Below are positions 33,827 through 42,930 of a DNA stretch of 64,000 bases, piece by piece (position 1 is the stretch's first letter; each line of letters starts with the position of its first letter). The DNA lies in the NCBI GenBank assembly GCA_951394405.1, contig OX596337.1, forward strand, positions 3,968,001 to 4,032,000. The letters are read 5' to 3'. Both the position numbers and the translations under genes were made by a program. This DNA is from Coprinellus micaceus (lineage: Eukaryota; Basidiomycota; Agaricomycetes; Agaricales; Psathyrellaceae). The notes below the pieces were generated by a model that saw only the letters and a list, made by a program, of their open reading frames with translations, searched no databases and had not been told where the DNA came from.

Positions 33827-35719
33827 TTATATTGCAATAGAATACGTAATTCTACAGCTATCAGGCAGAAGATCTTGAACTGTTGAGCTACCGAGTAGCT
33901 CGAGCACATGTACCAAGACTAGAATACTGACTTCGTCCATTTTTCGTAGGATACCGGAGACGAGCTCAGGGCTACGAGCCCCAGAGAGAGATGAACCATG
34001 ATCAAAGCTCTGTACGAAGTCTAGAAGTCTCACTACGCGTTCCTTCTCGCCATACACCCGCTCGCTCCATACACTCTGTTCCCAAATTGTCATGGGTCGG
34101 GGAGGCAATAGTCGTGCAGGTTCAGCTCCTCGCCCCTTCGCCGGCTTCAGGCAGTAGGCCGCGAGAGGAACGAGGGAGAATGACTTGGCCACAAGGTGAC
34201 TTTCCATGAGGTTAAAGCGTATTGCAGCAAGAGATGGTACGGGTTCGTTGGTAGGCCCCGTCCATTCCGTGAGGGGTTGTACCCTCCTCCGCACATCGCC
34301 CGGAGAACCGCGCAGAAAGAGGTGGCCGTATTCGAGTCGTTTTTTACCTTTGGGGTCCTTTTCTTGGTGGAGGACGTAAATTTCCAGCCCGGGTGAGTGG
34401 ACGATGCTGAACGTTTGAAGGAGGGGAGCCAGAAGCAGGAACTTTCCCAAGTTGGAGATGCTCCTGGGAATAGATCGTTCCCATTGCCAATTAGACGCTG
34501 AGACATACCCTTTGCAGAGTAAAATGTGAAGGGTTTGTAGCGCTGGGGATGATATAGAAGGGAGCAGGACATCGCAGACTACAAATGCGGTGTCCTCCAC
34601 CACAAGGGAGCGCAAGCACCTGAATTCGACGATTCTTGGCGATATACCCTGACCAGGGAGGACGGCCAAACTAGTACTCCCTCGCCAATGAAGGCTCACG
34701 AGGCTATTCCGAACAGCTTCGAGCACTGTCGATAGGTGCAAAAGCGTTGACGTCGGCTGGGCGGTCCCCTGGCAATCGATGACCAGGGTGGCAAGGCTGC
34801 CCCAGCGGCATTTGATTATGGGGGAGGATGTATTCAGCATCTCGAAGTCACCCGCTCGAAGCACCAGCTCCTTTAGGGCAGGTGCACTGGAGGAAAAGTC
34901 GAGACGGGGTGAATTATAATCGTGATGTCGTGCCGCTCTTGTATCGTAGATCAATGAGCGTAGTCGGGGAAATGAGGAGTGGGCAATGGTGGATTGCAAG
35001 GTCGCATGCATTACGGCGTTGCTTCCTCCGTTCCCACTGGAGTCGAGGTCCCAGAACACAGCGCTGGACCACCTATACCCTTCTTTTGCAAGGATATCTA
35101 GCAGGGGTACAAAGTACCGCATTCTGGACCGTATGTCCAACCGTTCCCGTTCATAAAGGGCTTGTCCTGATATCTTGACATGGAGGCCCAACCCCGCAGA
35201 GCGCCGCAGCAGGACATACTTCGTCATGTCCTCGAAATGCCGGACATTTCGAAACACGCCTGTCTCAATCCAAAAGTCGTCGAAATTGAAGTACACCCTC
35301 TGCCAAAGCCGCGGCGTCCTCTCCACGAGTTCCTTCCACTCCTTGCACACGGCCTTTAGCAAGTACACTGTGTTCATGCGAGAGATCGCGTAGTAGGAGT
35401 TGGGTTTGCAATCGTCTTTGTGAGGGAGAGAAAAGTGCTGGAAGAACCCGATGTACTCGTCTCCGCAGGTATGCACGAAGATCTCCTCAAGGATCTCGGG
35501 AGGGAGCCGCTTGAAGATTGCGAGGGACCCGTACCCTGTGAGATACGAAGGCGCGAGAGCTTTGAGCGGCTCGAGACTAAGCCGTGGCAGCAGCGAAGCC
35601 AGTCGAGCGGCGATGAGAAAGCCTCTGACCAGGGGGTATCCAAAGATGTACCATATTGAGCGTAGGATGATGTCGTTCAGGGACCGGGGCATGGGCTGGC
35701 GTTCTGAGAGATAGAGCAA
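33827..35719 (-). CDS. F-box-like protein, tandem paralogue A
   Basis: A single-exon frame of 630 aa. The F-box-like core at about residues 68-85 reads FKRLPPEILEEIFVHTCGD, preceded by the TGYGSLAIF lead-in, and is followed by VYLLKAVCKEWKELVERTPRLWQRVYF, the helix with conserved Lys-x-Trp and TPxLWxx. The body carries irregular leucine-rich strands (LKELVLRAGDFEMLN, LRSLVVEDTAF, LQTLHILLCKG). The N-terminus has hydrophobic stretches and the C-terminus ends in a hydrophobic, Cys-containing tail (ILVLVHVLELLG ... CRITYSIAI) shared with the neighbour. Function: probable SCF-type adaptor, substrate unknown. It lies 185 bp downstream of its paralogue on the same strand. An alternative start Met lies about ten residues in. 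Confidence 0.82.
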   Translation of the reverse strand: MLYLSERQPMPRSLNDIILRSIWYIFGYPLVRGFLIAARLASLLPRLSLEPLKALAPSYLTGYGSLAIFKRLPPEILEEIFVHTCGDEYIGFFQHFSLPHKDDCKPNSYYAISRMNTVYLLKAVCKEWKELVERTPRLWQRVYFNFDDFWIETGVFRNVRHFEDMTKYVLLRRSAGLGLHVKISGQALYERERLDIRSRMRYFVPLLDILAKEGYRWSSAVFWDLDSSGNGGSNAVMHATLQSTIAHSSFPRLRSLIYDTRAARHHDYNSPRLDFSSSAPALKELVLRAGDFEMLNTSSPIIKCRWGSLATLVIDCQGTAQPTSTLLHLSTVLEAVRNSLVSLHWRGSTSLAVLPGQGISPRIVEFRCLRSLVVEDTAFVVCDVLLPSISSPALQTLHILLCKGYVSASNWQWERSIPRSISNLGKFLLLAPLLQTFSIVHSPGLEIYVLHQEKDPKGKKRLEYGHLFLRGSPGDVRRRVQPLTEWTGPTNEPVPSLAAIRFNLMESHLVAKSFSLVPLAAYCLKPAKGRGAEPARLLPPRPMTIWEQSVWSERVYGEKERVVRLLDFVQSFDHGSSLSGARSPELVSGILRKMDEVSILVLVHVLELLGSSTVQDLLPDSCRITYSIAI

Positions 35720-35904
35720 GGGGACTCAGAGAGCAGTGGAGAGGTGGGCTTCCCGTTCGCTATATGGACTGGTCGCGAGCTGCGGTACCGCCGCGGCCAG
35801 TTCGTGCGCAGTTGATGGTTGAATCGAACACGTATGATGCGAACACCTTCCGGAGGGGTGCTTTGTCTCTCACGCAGCCGCTGAGGGGGAGGTTAAGAGC
35901 TGAT

Positions 35905-37890
35905 TTAAACAGCTACAGATAGTACTATGTTACAATTGTGAGGCATAGCGTCGAGATATGAAGCCTCATAACCGACTATGATCATGAGGAGGTGCACCAA
36001 TATCACGACACTTGACTTGTCCAGGGCCGCTAGAGCACCCATCCTAGCTTTCGGACTACCACTAGAGGGATCATACCTCAGAGATAGTTTCTGGGAGAAT
36101 CGAAGTAACTCTCCAACACGTTCGACCTCTTCATCGTGCCTGTCATGTCGATGCCGGCTCTCCCACCTAGTCATGGTGCGGCGGGGTAGTAATGGCGGTC
36201 GCTCCATGACTCGACTCACTAGGGGGATCGGAGCGTAAGACGCCCAAGGAACGAAACTCATCGCTTTGGCCAGGACCCCACATTTCACAAGATCCGCAAG
36301 GAAAGGGAAGAGAGCGATAGTGGCGCTGCCATCGAATATCGATTGGAGTGCATCATTTTCTTTGAGGCAATTCTGGACCACCTCTCGCAACTCGGCTGGC
36401 ATACCGCCTATGACGAGGTAGCCGTGGCGTATGTGCTCGTCATCCCGGCATGGTATGTCCCTCCGAACCTCGTAATACGGTAGGTTTGGGATTTGAAGGA
36501 TGGTGAGGTCCTGGAGGAGCGGAACGCGGGCTAGAAACTTCTCCAGAATCGTCAAACGGGAGGGCACGGCGCCTTGCCAGAGGCAATTTGCTTCAGCGCT
36601 CAGGATTTCCGGCGGCCTGCAGAGCAATAACTGCAAGGTTTGCAGCTTGGGGCATGACAGGCGAGGGAAAAGGGCACCGCATAATCGCATGGCTTGGGTG
36701 TCCTCCAGCACTAACTCGCGCAATCCGGCAAGCTGAACCTTCTTGAGGTTTTGAGAAGTGGGTTGTGCGCCCTCCGGTGGTTCGAGGTCGTATAGACTGC
36801 TTCCCCGTAAATGTAAGTGTAAGAGCGATTGACGAGCAGCGTGAAGCACGGGGAGTAGGGGCCGAACCAGCGACGCCCATGAAGCGGCCGGGCTTCCGTC
36901 GGGGTCGATCACTAGCGAGGTGAGGTTATCCCAGCGACACTGGAGTAACGACAGGCAGTCGCAAGATCTTTGGAAGTCTTCAATGCGAAGGGTCAGGTCC
37001 GTCAGTTGTGGAGCACTGGACGATAAGTTCAACTTTGGCGCGATTAGATCTGGTGCTTCGTTCGTCGACTGGTACACGAGGCATCGTAGTCGAGGGAAAG
37101 AGGTGCTGGCGATGACATTCTCCAAGGTGCGGATAATTTCACTGTGCGATCCTGGGGGCGCCTCCCCACCCGGCCATTCGAGGTTGGAAAAGTCGACACT
37201 GACCCATCTTTGTCCCTCTTGGGCGAGGATGTGGAGGAGGGGGATGAAGTACTGCGAGCTGAGCTGCGTATATGAGTCAGACTGATACAGCTGCTCATGT
37301 CCACGTATTTGCAGATGGAGAGCCAGCCCTGCGGAGCGTGGCAACAGGAGGTGCTTTGTCATATCTTCGAAATGTTGGGTAGAGTGGAAGTGCCCATCTC
37401 CGGGATAGACACCATTAAAGTCGAAGCAGATCCTGCGCCAAAGCCTGGGTGTCCGCTCTGCAAGTTCCTTCCAGTTTTTGCAAACTGCCTTGAGCGCGTA
37501 GACTGTGTTGACTTCCGGGGCGGCGACCCATGTGGCTTCGGCGCGAGGAAAGGAGAAGTGGTCGACAAAGGCGATGTATTCGTCCCCGCAGGTGTGCACG
37601 AATATCTCTGCGAGTATCTCTGTGGGGAGTTTCTTGAAATTTTCTAGAGATCCGTGCCCTGTGAGGGAAGGCGGAAATTGGGATTTGACGCGTTGGGCGA
37701 GTTGTGGAAGTAGCCTGAAAGCCAATTGGCAAACAACCCATTCAAGAAGGCGAGGCAAGAAGTAGAGCCAGGAGTAGAAACTTTCGAACATGGCGTTTGC
37801 TGTACTGCGTGGAGATGAAGTGGCAGATCTCGCACAGAGGGGAGGAAGCCCAGGGCTGACTTGACCAGGCAGGTAGAGGATTGGGTTCAA
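35905..37890 (-). CDS. F-box-like protein, tandem paralogue B
   Basis: Single-exon frame of 661 aa, paralogous along its whole length to the gene at 33827. Matching landmarks: GHGSLENFKKLPTEILAEIFVHTCGDEYI, VYALKAVCKNWKELAERTPRLWRRI, repeated Leu-rich strands (LTDLTLRIEDFQRS, LRELVLEDTQAM, LQTLQLLLCRPPE), and a hydrophobic tail (VVILVHLLMIIVGYE ... CNIVLSVAV). The N-terminal ~60 residues differ from paralogue A and include aromatic hydrophobic segments. Start codons at residues 1 and 34 are both possible. The tandem arrangement and common orientation indicate local duplication, older than the 6-kb duplication on the left. Confidence 0.82.
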   Translation of the reverse strand: MNPILYLPGQVSPGLPPLCARSATSSPRSTANAMFESFYSWLYFLPRLLEWVVCQLAFRLLPQLAQRVKSQFPPSLTGHGSLENFKKLPTEILAEIFVHTCGDEYIAFVDHFSFPRAEATWVAAPEVNTVYALKAVCKNWKELAERTPRLWRRICFDFNGVYPGDGHFHSTQHFEDMTKHLLLPRSAGLALHLQIRGHEQLYQSDSYTQLSSQYFIPLLHILAQEGQRWVSVDFSNLEWPGGEAPPGSHSEIIRTLENVIASTSFPRLRCLVYQSTNEAPDLIAPKLNLSSSAPQLTDLTLRIEDFQRSCDCLSLLQCRWDNLTSLVIDPDGSPAASWASLVRPLLPVLHAARQSLLHLHLRGSSLYDLEPPEGAQPTSQNLKKVQLAGLRELVLEDTQAMRLCGALFPRLSCPKLQTLQLLLCRPPEILSAEANCLWQGAVPSRLTILEKFLARVPLLQDLTILQIPNLPYYEVRRDIPCRDDEHIRHGYLVIGGMPAELREVVQNCLKENDALQSIFDGSATIALFPFLADLVKCGVLAKAMSFVPWASYAPIPLVSRVMERPPLLPRRTMTRWESRHRHDRHDEEVERVGELLRFSQKLSLRYDPSSGSPKARMGALAALDKSSVVILVHLLMIIVGYEASYLDAMPHNCNIVLSVAV

Positions 37891-38449
37891 GGCGCGTTTG
37901 ATGGGATCAACGCGTTGAGCGCTCCTTCATATACATAGTTGAGGCCAGAGGAGCTCTCCTAGCCAATGGCCCTCAGGAGAACCCGTATAGTCGTAGGATA
38001 GGCGACCGCAGTCCAGGGTACACATTAAGAAGGTACAGTAGGGGTACTTGATATCGAGGAAATATGGCGGTGTCACAACAATGGTGTATGTGAAGCGTGA
38101 AAGAGGGCACGAGACTGCCCTACACCAGCGATGTTACAAGGGACCTGGTCACAGAGTCCGTGAATAGAGGAAAGAAATAAGTTAGAGGCATGTGAAGAAG
38201 GTGAAGAGGCCCGTAGCATATGTGTGTGCAACAATGTATGGTGATAGAACCTAAGGAACCGTGAAAGGGTGCGAAACGAAGTGCCGTGGTATCCCGAAAA
38301 ATCGAGGAGGAGGAATATGGGAAGCGCAGATCGGTGGAAGGAATTAGGGTGGGGCGGTATAGGAAGTAGTTAGGTTAGTTAGAAAGGGAGGCGGTGAGCG
38401 GGTAGGTGTTGTGTGTCAAGAGAGGCAGCTGGGGGCGTCGTTGAGGGTG
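37891..38449. other. Intergenic spacer
   Basis: About 560 bp, purine-rich on the plus strand (GGTGAAGAGG, GGAGGAGGAATATGGGAAGC runs). No gene supported. It serves as the 5' flank of the F-box-like gene at 35905-37890 and the 3' flank of the hydrolase. Confidence 0.5.
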
Positions 38450-39819
38450 TCACTTTCCCTTGTCTTCCTTCCCCTCAAACCAAGCCCACATAGCCCCACC
38501 GATCCGCTCGGGGTGCGTCAACGTCAAGTCATGCCCAGCATCCTCAACCATGACAAGTTTCGACTTGCGTCTGGTCTCCGGCGGCAACAGCTCCAGTATC
38601 TGGGGCGCATACTTGGGGTTTACAGTGGTATCCTTGGTTCCATGAATCAACAAGACCCTCCTGTTCTCGAACCCCTTGCTCGAGAACGCATGCGACTGGC
38701 CCCGGATCGGACCATCCCTGAGCGAGCTGGACAACGCGGCGTTATACCCTGAGAGGTGTGCTGATTGCACACGAACGATCTCAAGGGCGGCTTGTACGGC
38801 ATCGTCCGACCTCTTCGTTGGGCCTTCAAGGCTCTCGTTCTCTAGTTGTACTGAAGAGTTGGCTAGCCTCTGGAGATAGTGCTGCGCGAAGGGAGGATGG
38901 TCAGCTGAATGTTGCCAAGAAACCGGCGAAAAGCTTACCCGTGCTGGGCCACTGGAGGCCAGGGTCTGAACGAGGGGTGATGACATGAACTTGGCGGTCC
39001 GTGATATGTCGCTGGACTGTAAATGGGAACGAGGTTAATTTGCGGAGGTAAAGAACCCCTATACGTGTGCTTACATCCATAATCCCCGCTGAGGCAATGA
39101 GGACGATGTTCTCGTCTACGAGTTGGGGAAATTGAGAGGTGAACGCCGCCACAATTCCACCTCCCTGACATCATAGGTTCGTCAGTCAGACTTCGCATGA
39201 GAATGGGAACGCGATGCTTACCATGGAGACACCACAGACGATAGCTTTATCCCAGCGTATATGCTGTAAAAGGAGTGCGAGCTGGGTCGTGTACAGGAGA
39301 GGGTCGTACGTGGTTTGCGGCGCATCCGAGTACCCACGGCCATAGAGATCTAGAGAGCCTGTTAGGAATGGGGAATATTGATTGAAATGGAACAGAGCTA
39401 ACCATATACCAGGACGCGATAGTTGTTGGATGCCAGTGCAGGGGCAACGTCTTTCCAGATGATACCGGGTATTGATAGGCCATGAATGAGAACAATCTAT
39501 GAGGGTGAACTCATCAATGGAGACTTCAACGTTGAAACAATCAACAACGAACTTTTCTCCCCTTTTCTGGGCCCAGCAGCCAGTATCGCGTCTACACCAG
39601 TCAGAGCATGCACTGCGATGGTAACCACTCGATACACACCTTTCCGTGAGGCAAATCCGCGTATCCTCCTCCAGGGTAGAAGTCCTCAGGATAAATCGAC
39701 CACGATCTTGAGTCCGGTGGCAGGCTCGCAAGGGACTGGTGCACAGTCATTGGAGTCGGTGGGCCAGGAAATACAGCCAGAAAGTAGCCGACCAGCAGCA
39801 ATGGGGGCACGATGAGCAT
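38450..39819 (-). CDS. Alpha/beta hydrolase, membrane-anchored
   Basis: Seven exons on the minus strand: 39640-39819, 39553-39591, 39403-39496, 39222-39349, 39075-39164, 38939-39016 and 38450-38881, 346 aa, all phases consistent. The N-terminus (MLIVPPLLLVGYFLAVFPG) is a signal-anchor-like segment. Catalytic landmarks of the alpha/beta hydrolase fold: the HGLS oxyanion-hole block (IVLIHGLSIPGIIW), YDLYGRGYSD, the nucleophile elbow CGVSMGGG (GxSxG; Ser), the acid in HGTKDTTVNPKYA, and the base in EDAGHDLTLTHPE. This is a complete Ser-Asp-His triad. The 39-nt second exon (TRYWLLGPEKGRK) is supported by its fit between LPHGK and IVLIHG. Substrate unknown; serine hydrolase or lipase-like activity is expected. 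An upstream in-frame Met at 39858 is possible. Confidence 0.88.
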
Positions 39820-40720
39820 CGCGAGGAAAGTACAGTGACATGGTGAATGCCGCCCCATTTGTGGCTCGAAACACGGGTCCCTGATGATTCCCTGGTGGCT
39901 TTGTGCGAGCCCTCGAGCTACTGGGGAGCTACGAACCTTTATCAGTGGCCGGGTTCGTGGTTTGGTCCAAGGATAGCTCGCATACTAAGCGAGGTTCGTG
40001 GCCGCTTTTGGGCGCGTTCTGTCACGTCAGCAACGTGACGCAAGGAGCACGATAAGATAAGATTTCGGGGCGAAGTAGATAAGATGGCGGGTTCCATGTC
40101 CCTCGGAGGGAAGACCTGGAGTCCGGGGATAACTCCAAGTGGGCGCTATTGAGAACCACCTCGACAGGTCGCAGAAAGACGCATAAGCGCCCGACAATCC
40201 TGCTGGGCGGCTCTACCCATTTAAATGCGACAAGCCATCAATCAGCTTCGGCTATCGCCCACGTTGTTTCTGACGATTAAACATTCTAAGCGCCAAGCGA
40301 CCGACTGCCTGTTGCCTTTAATGAAGGACTGCTGTGAGGCCACCATTTTGCGAGAAAGGAACCCCTTCGAAACCCACGCCCTGGGATACGCACCGAGAGG
40401 CAACCAACCTCTTCACTGCATCCTCCAAACTCCAGTCTCCCTGACTTCGTTTCAGCATCAAGCCCATTCTCGCCAGAACGAGTGCAACCCCTGGTAAGAA
40501 ATTTATGAGTTCCAGTAGTATTTTCGGTTGATCCCGACCTGATGTAGCGCCCGCGCCTGCCGGTTTGGCGGCGCGGTTGTCCAAGCGCTAAGCTGTGCGC
40601 TTCACTTCAACATGGATCAAAGCGTTTTGATATCGTGAGGGCAAGGAAATCAGATTCACCGCCTTCACCTCTTTAAACCACTCCACCCGTCAGTTTGCGT
40701 CCACCCGTTCAGCTCACACG
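39820..40720. other. Intergenic; one possible minus-strand exon
   Basis: 900 bp between two divergently oriented genes. A minus-strand frame at about 40405-40590 reads like protein (PKILLELINFLPGVALVLARMGLMLKR) and is followed by a possible GTGCGT donor. It begins at a non-ATG codon after an AG, so it would need an upstream exon that I could not find. It may be a remnant. Confidence 0.3.
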
Positions 40721-41335
40721 ATGGTTCTCGTCCACTTTCCCCTGGTAGCTTTGCTATCTTTTGTATGCTGGGTTGCACCTTCAGCTGCCTACCAGCCTGC
40801 ATCCGACTATGACTTGGTGGGTGGTCAGTTTAGGACACGGTTCTGAATTCTGACCTGACTGAATGGCTGAGTTTCTTTTAGGAGAGGCGAAGTATCCTCG
40901 ACGATTGGGAGACACGTGAACTACACGACGACCATTGGGCGTTGGACGCCCGAGATGTGTCTGACATAGACACCAGAGACTACCAAAACGAGTGGGACCT
41001 CAGCGCCCGGGATATCGACGTACACTACGCAGCGGACATCCTCCGTCGCTACCTTGGGGAGGACGATCTCGCACTAACGCCGCGTGACGTCAAGGGGGCG
41101 TTGAAGGACTTGTGGGCGCAAACTAAACCCTACCAGTGTCCTTACCCCAAATGCGACAAAACGTACAGGAATAAAAAGAAGGTGTGTTGTTACCCCAGCG
41201 TACATGGGAAGAGAGGCACTCAACGACACTGAATAGGCATGGGATCACTGGCTTAGCCACCGTGTTCCTGCGAAGGATATCCCCAAGATCGCGAATGGTC
41301 CCAGAGGGGAGGCTTATATACGGCTTCTTGACTAG
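40721..41335 (+). CDS. Signal-peptide protein with C-terminal C2H2 zinc finger
   Basis: Three exons, 40721-40816, 40882-41181 and 41237-41335, 164 aa. Residues 1-23 are a classical signal peptide (MVLVHFPLVALLSFVCWVAPSAA). The middle is acidic and repeats a short [L/I]xxRD unit (LDARD, IDTRD, LSARD, LTPRD). The C-terminal part has a canonical zinc finger: CPYPKC, 12 residues, then HWLSH, i.e. C-x4-C-x12-H-x3-H. The cysteines lie in exon 2 and the histidines in exon 3; splicing the 55-nt intron 41182-41236 is what creates the exact spacing, which supports the model. A secretory signal with a nucleic-acid-type finger is unusual. Function is unknown; it could be secreted, effector-like, or retained in an organelle. 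Confidence 0.78.
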
Positions 41336-41690
41336 TCATTTTAACGCTTTCGCCGCTACAAAGTGCCTGTGGACAGTGCTCTCGCGAGGCAATGAGAATG
41401 AAGACCGACGTACGTATGACACGTCGATGTTTTCTCCAGCCTGGGACGAAGGATGGGGTGGCCGGACTTTAATTTCCTTAATCCGAGGCTCTGCTAAAAC
41501 GTGGTGGGGAACGTGGCCAGCACATGGTTGTGAGTCGTGGAAGCGCCCATCGGGCGCTTAATCAAGTCACCAAAATGGTTTATTTACATCTGTTAGCATC
41601 CAAAGGTGATGCAATCACCACAGCGCGCAACAGCAGTGGAGTCTTTGGCTGTCGAACTTGAACCTCTCCAATTCCTTTCCGTTGACCACC

Positions 41691-42373
41691 ATGCCCAAGA
41701 TTCGGACGAGTAGGACGAAACAGCCTCCAGAGGGATACGAGGATGTCGAAGCTGTGAGTGCGGCCCCGAATATCGTACGATACACTCAGTTTACTGACTT
41801 TGACCCTTAGATCCTTGACGATTATGCAAAGAAGATGAGGGACGCCGAGAATGAATCCCATGAGGGAAAGCGGAAAGCAGAATCTCTATGGCCAATAATG
41901 CGGATATCTCATGCCCGCTCGCGGTATGTCTACGAGCTGTACTACAAGCGCGAGGCGATTTCGAGGGAGCTGTATGACTGGTTGCTGAAGGAGGGTTATG
42001 CCGATGCAAAGTGCGTTGCTTTTGCCCTTTCTCTGGTGATACTTGCTGACGATGAGAACGACGACTTTCAGTTTGGTTGCCAAATGGAAGAAACCAGGTT
42101 ATGAGAAGTTGTGTTGCTTGCGGTGCATCCAAACGAGGGTGAGCCTGGGCGCTAAACATCTCTTTAGATTCCAAGTCTGAAGCAACTTCTTCACACAGGA
42201 TATGAACTACCAAGGATCAACATGTATCTGTCGGGTTCCCAAAGCCCAGGTACGCGCCGGCACCATCGTCGAGTGTGTTCACTGTGGTGCGTCCTCCTTC
42301 TATTTCTCGTGTTTTCTAGTCCTCACTTTGGGTCCGATTCCCAGGTTGTCGTGGTTGCAGCTCCGATTCATGA
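41691..42373 (+). CDS. BUD31: Pre-mRNA splicing factor BUD31 (G10 protein)
   Basis: Five exons: 41691-41753, 41811-42010, 42072-42138, 42199-42286 and 42345-42373, 148 aa. BUD31 is a core protein of the catalytic spliceosome (NTC-related). The match to the family is end-to-end: [80 protein letters not shown] and LRCIQTRD. The Cys-rich zinc cluster [22 protein letters not shown] follows. All introns are 48-61 nt, GT-AG, with phase kept. The preceding 355 bp (41336-41690) hold no supported gene. Confidence 0.97.
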
Positions 42374-42930
42374 TGATGCGGTCTTTTCCTGCCCGTATTT
42401 ATGACCTCATTCCCCCCAACCGTTCCAAAGGGGAGTTCATCTAGGCGCCTCACCTGAACACACCGCGAAGTCTTGACGGGAATCTGGCGGTACCGTTTCT
42501 ACTTCTGCGCGCGCAAACTCGGCCCTACCCCCCCGGGAGTGGCGCTTCCTTGGCATTTAAGGCCCTGAATTCATTTGGAAATAGCCAAGAGCCTTGAGCT
42601 ACGCTCTCGAAGACCTCCAGCGTTTTTGGGAGTGGCACCGCACTATCAAGCTGGCAGCTCCAGTCATTACATACATGTCCTTCTTTCCGCGCTCCTATGA
42701 ACCTAGAACCATTCACTGTAGCGTAGATGTTGGGAAATCTGTAGCTATCGTGATCGGTTTGAAGAATTTGAACCCCCAACCTGTTAGAGGAGCAACGCGA
42801 TCATGGCACCAACATGCAGTGTCAGCCAGATGATGCGCTGCGGTCCTTGTCTCCAACTTACATACTCCCAAATCATAAATAGGGCAACGATGAAACCTAT
42901 CTCCGATTCCTCCACCCTCGCTACTTCAAC
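42374..42930. other. Intergenic spacer
   Basis: 557 bp between BUD31 and KHA1, both on the plus strand. Short frames only. The KHA1 promoter should lie here; no distinct element was identified. Confidence 0.5.
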
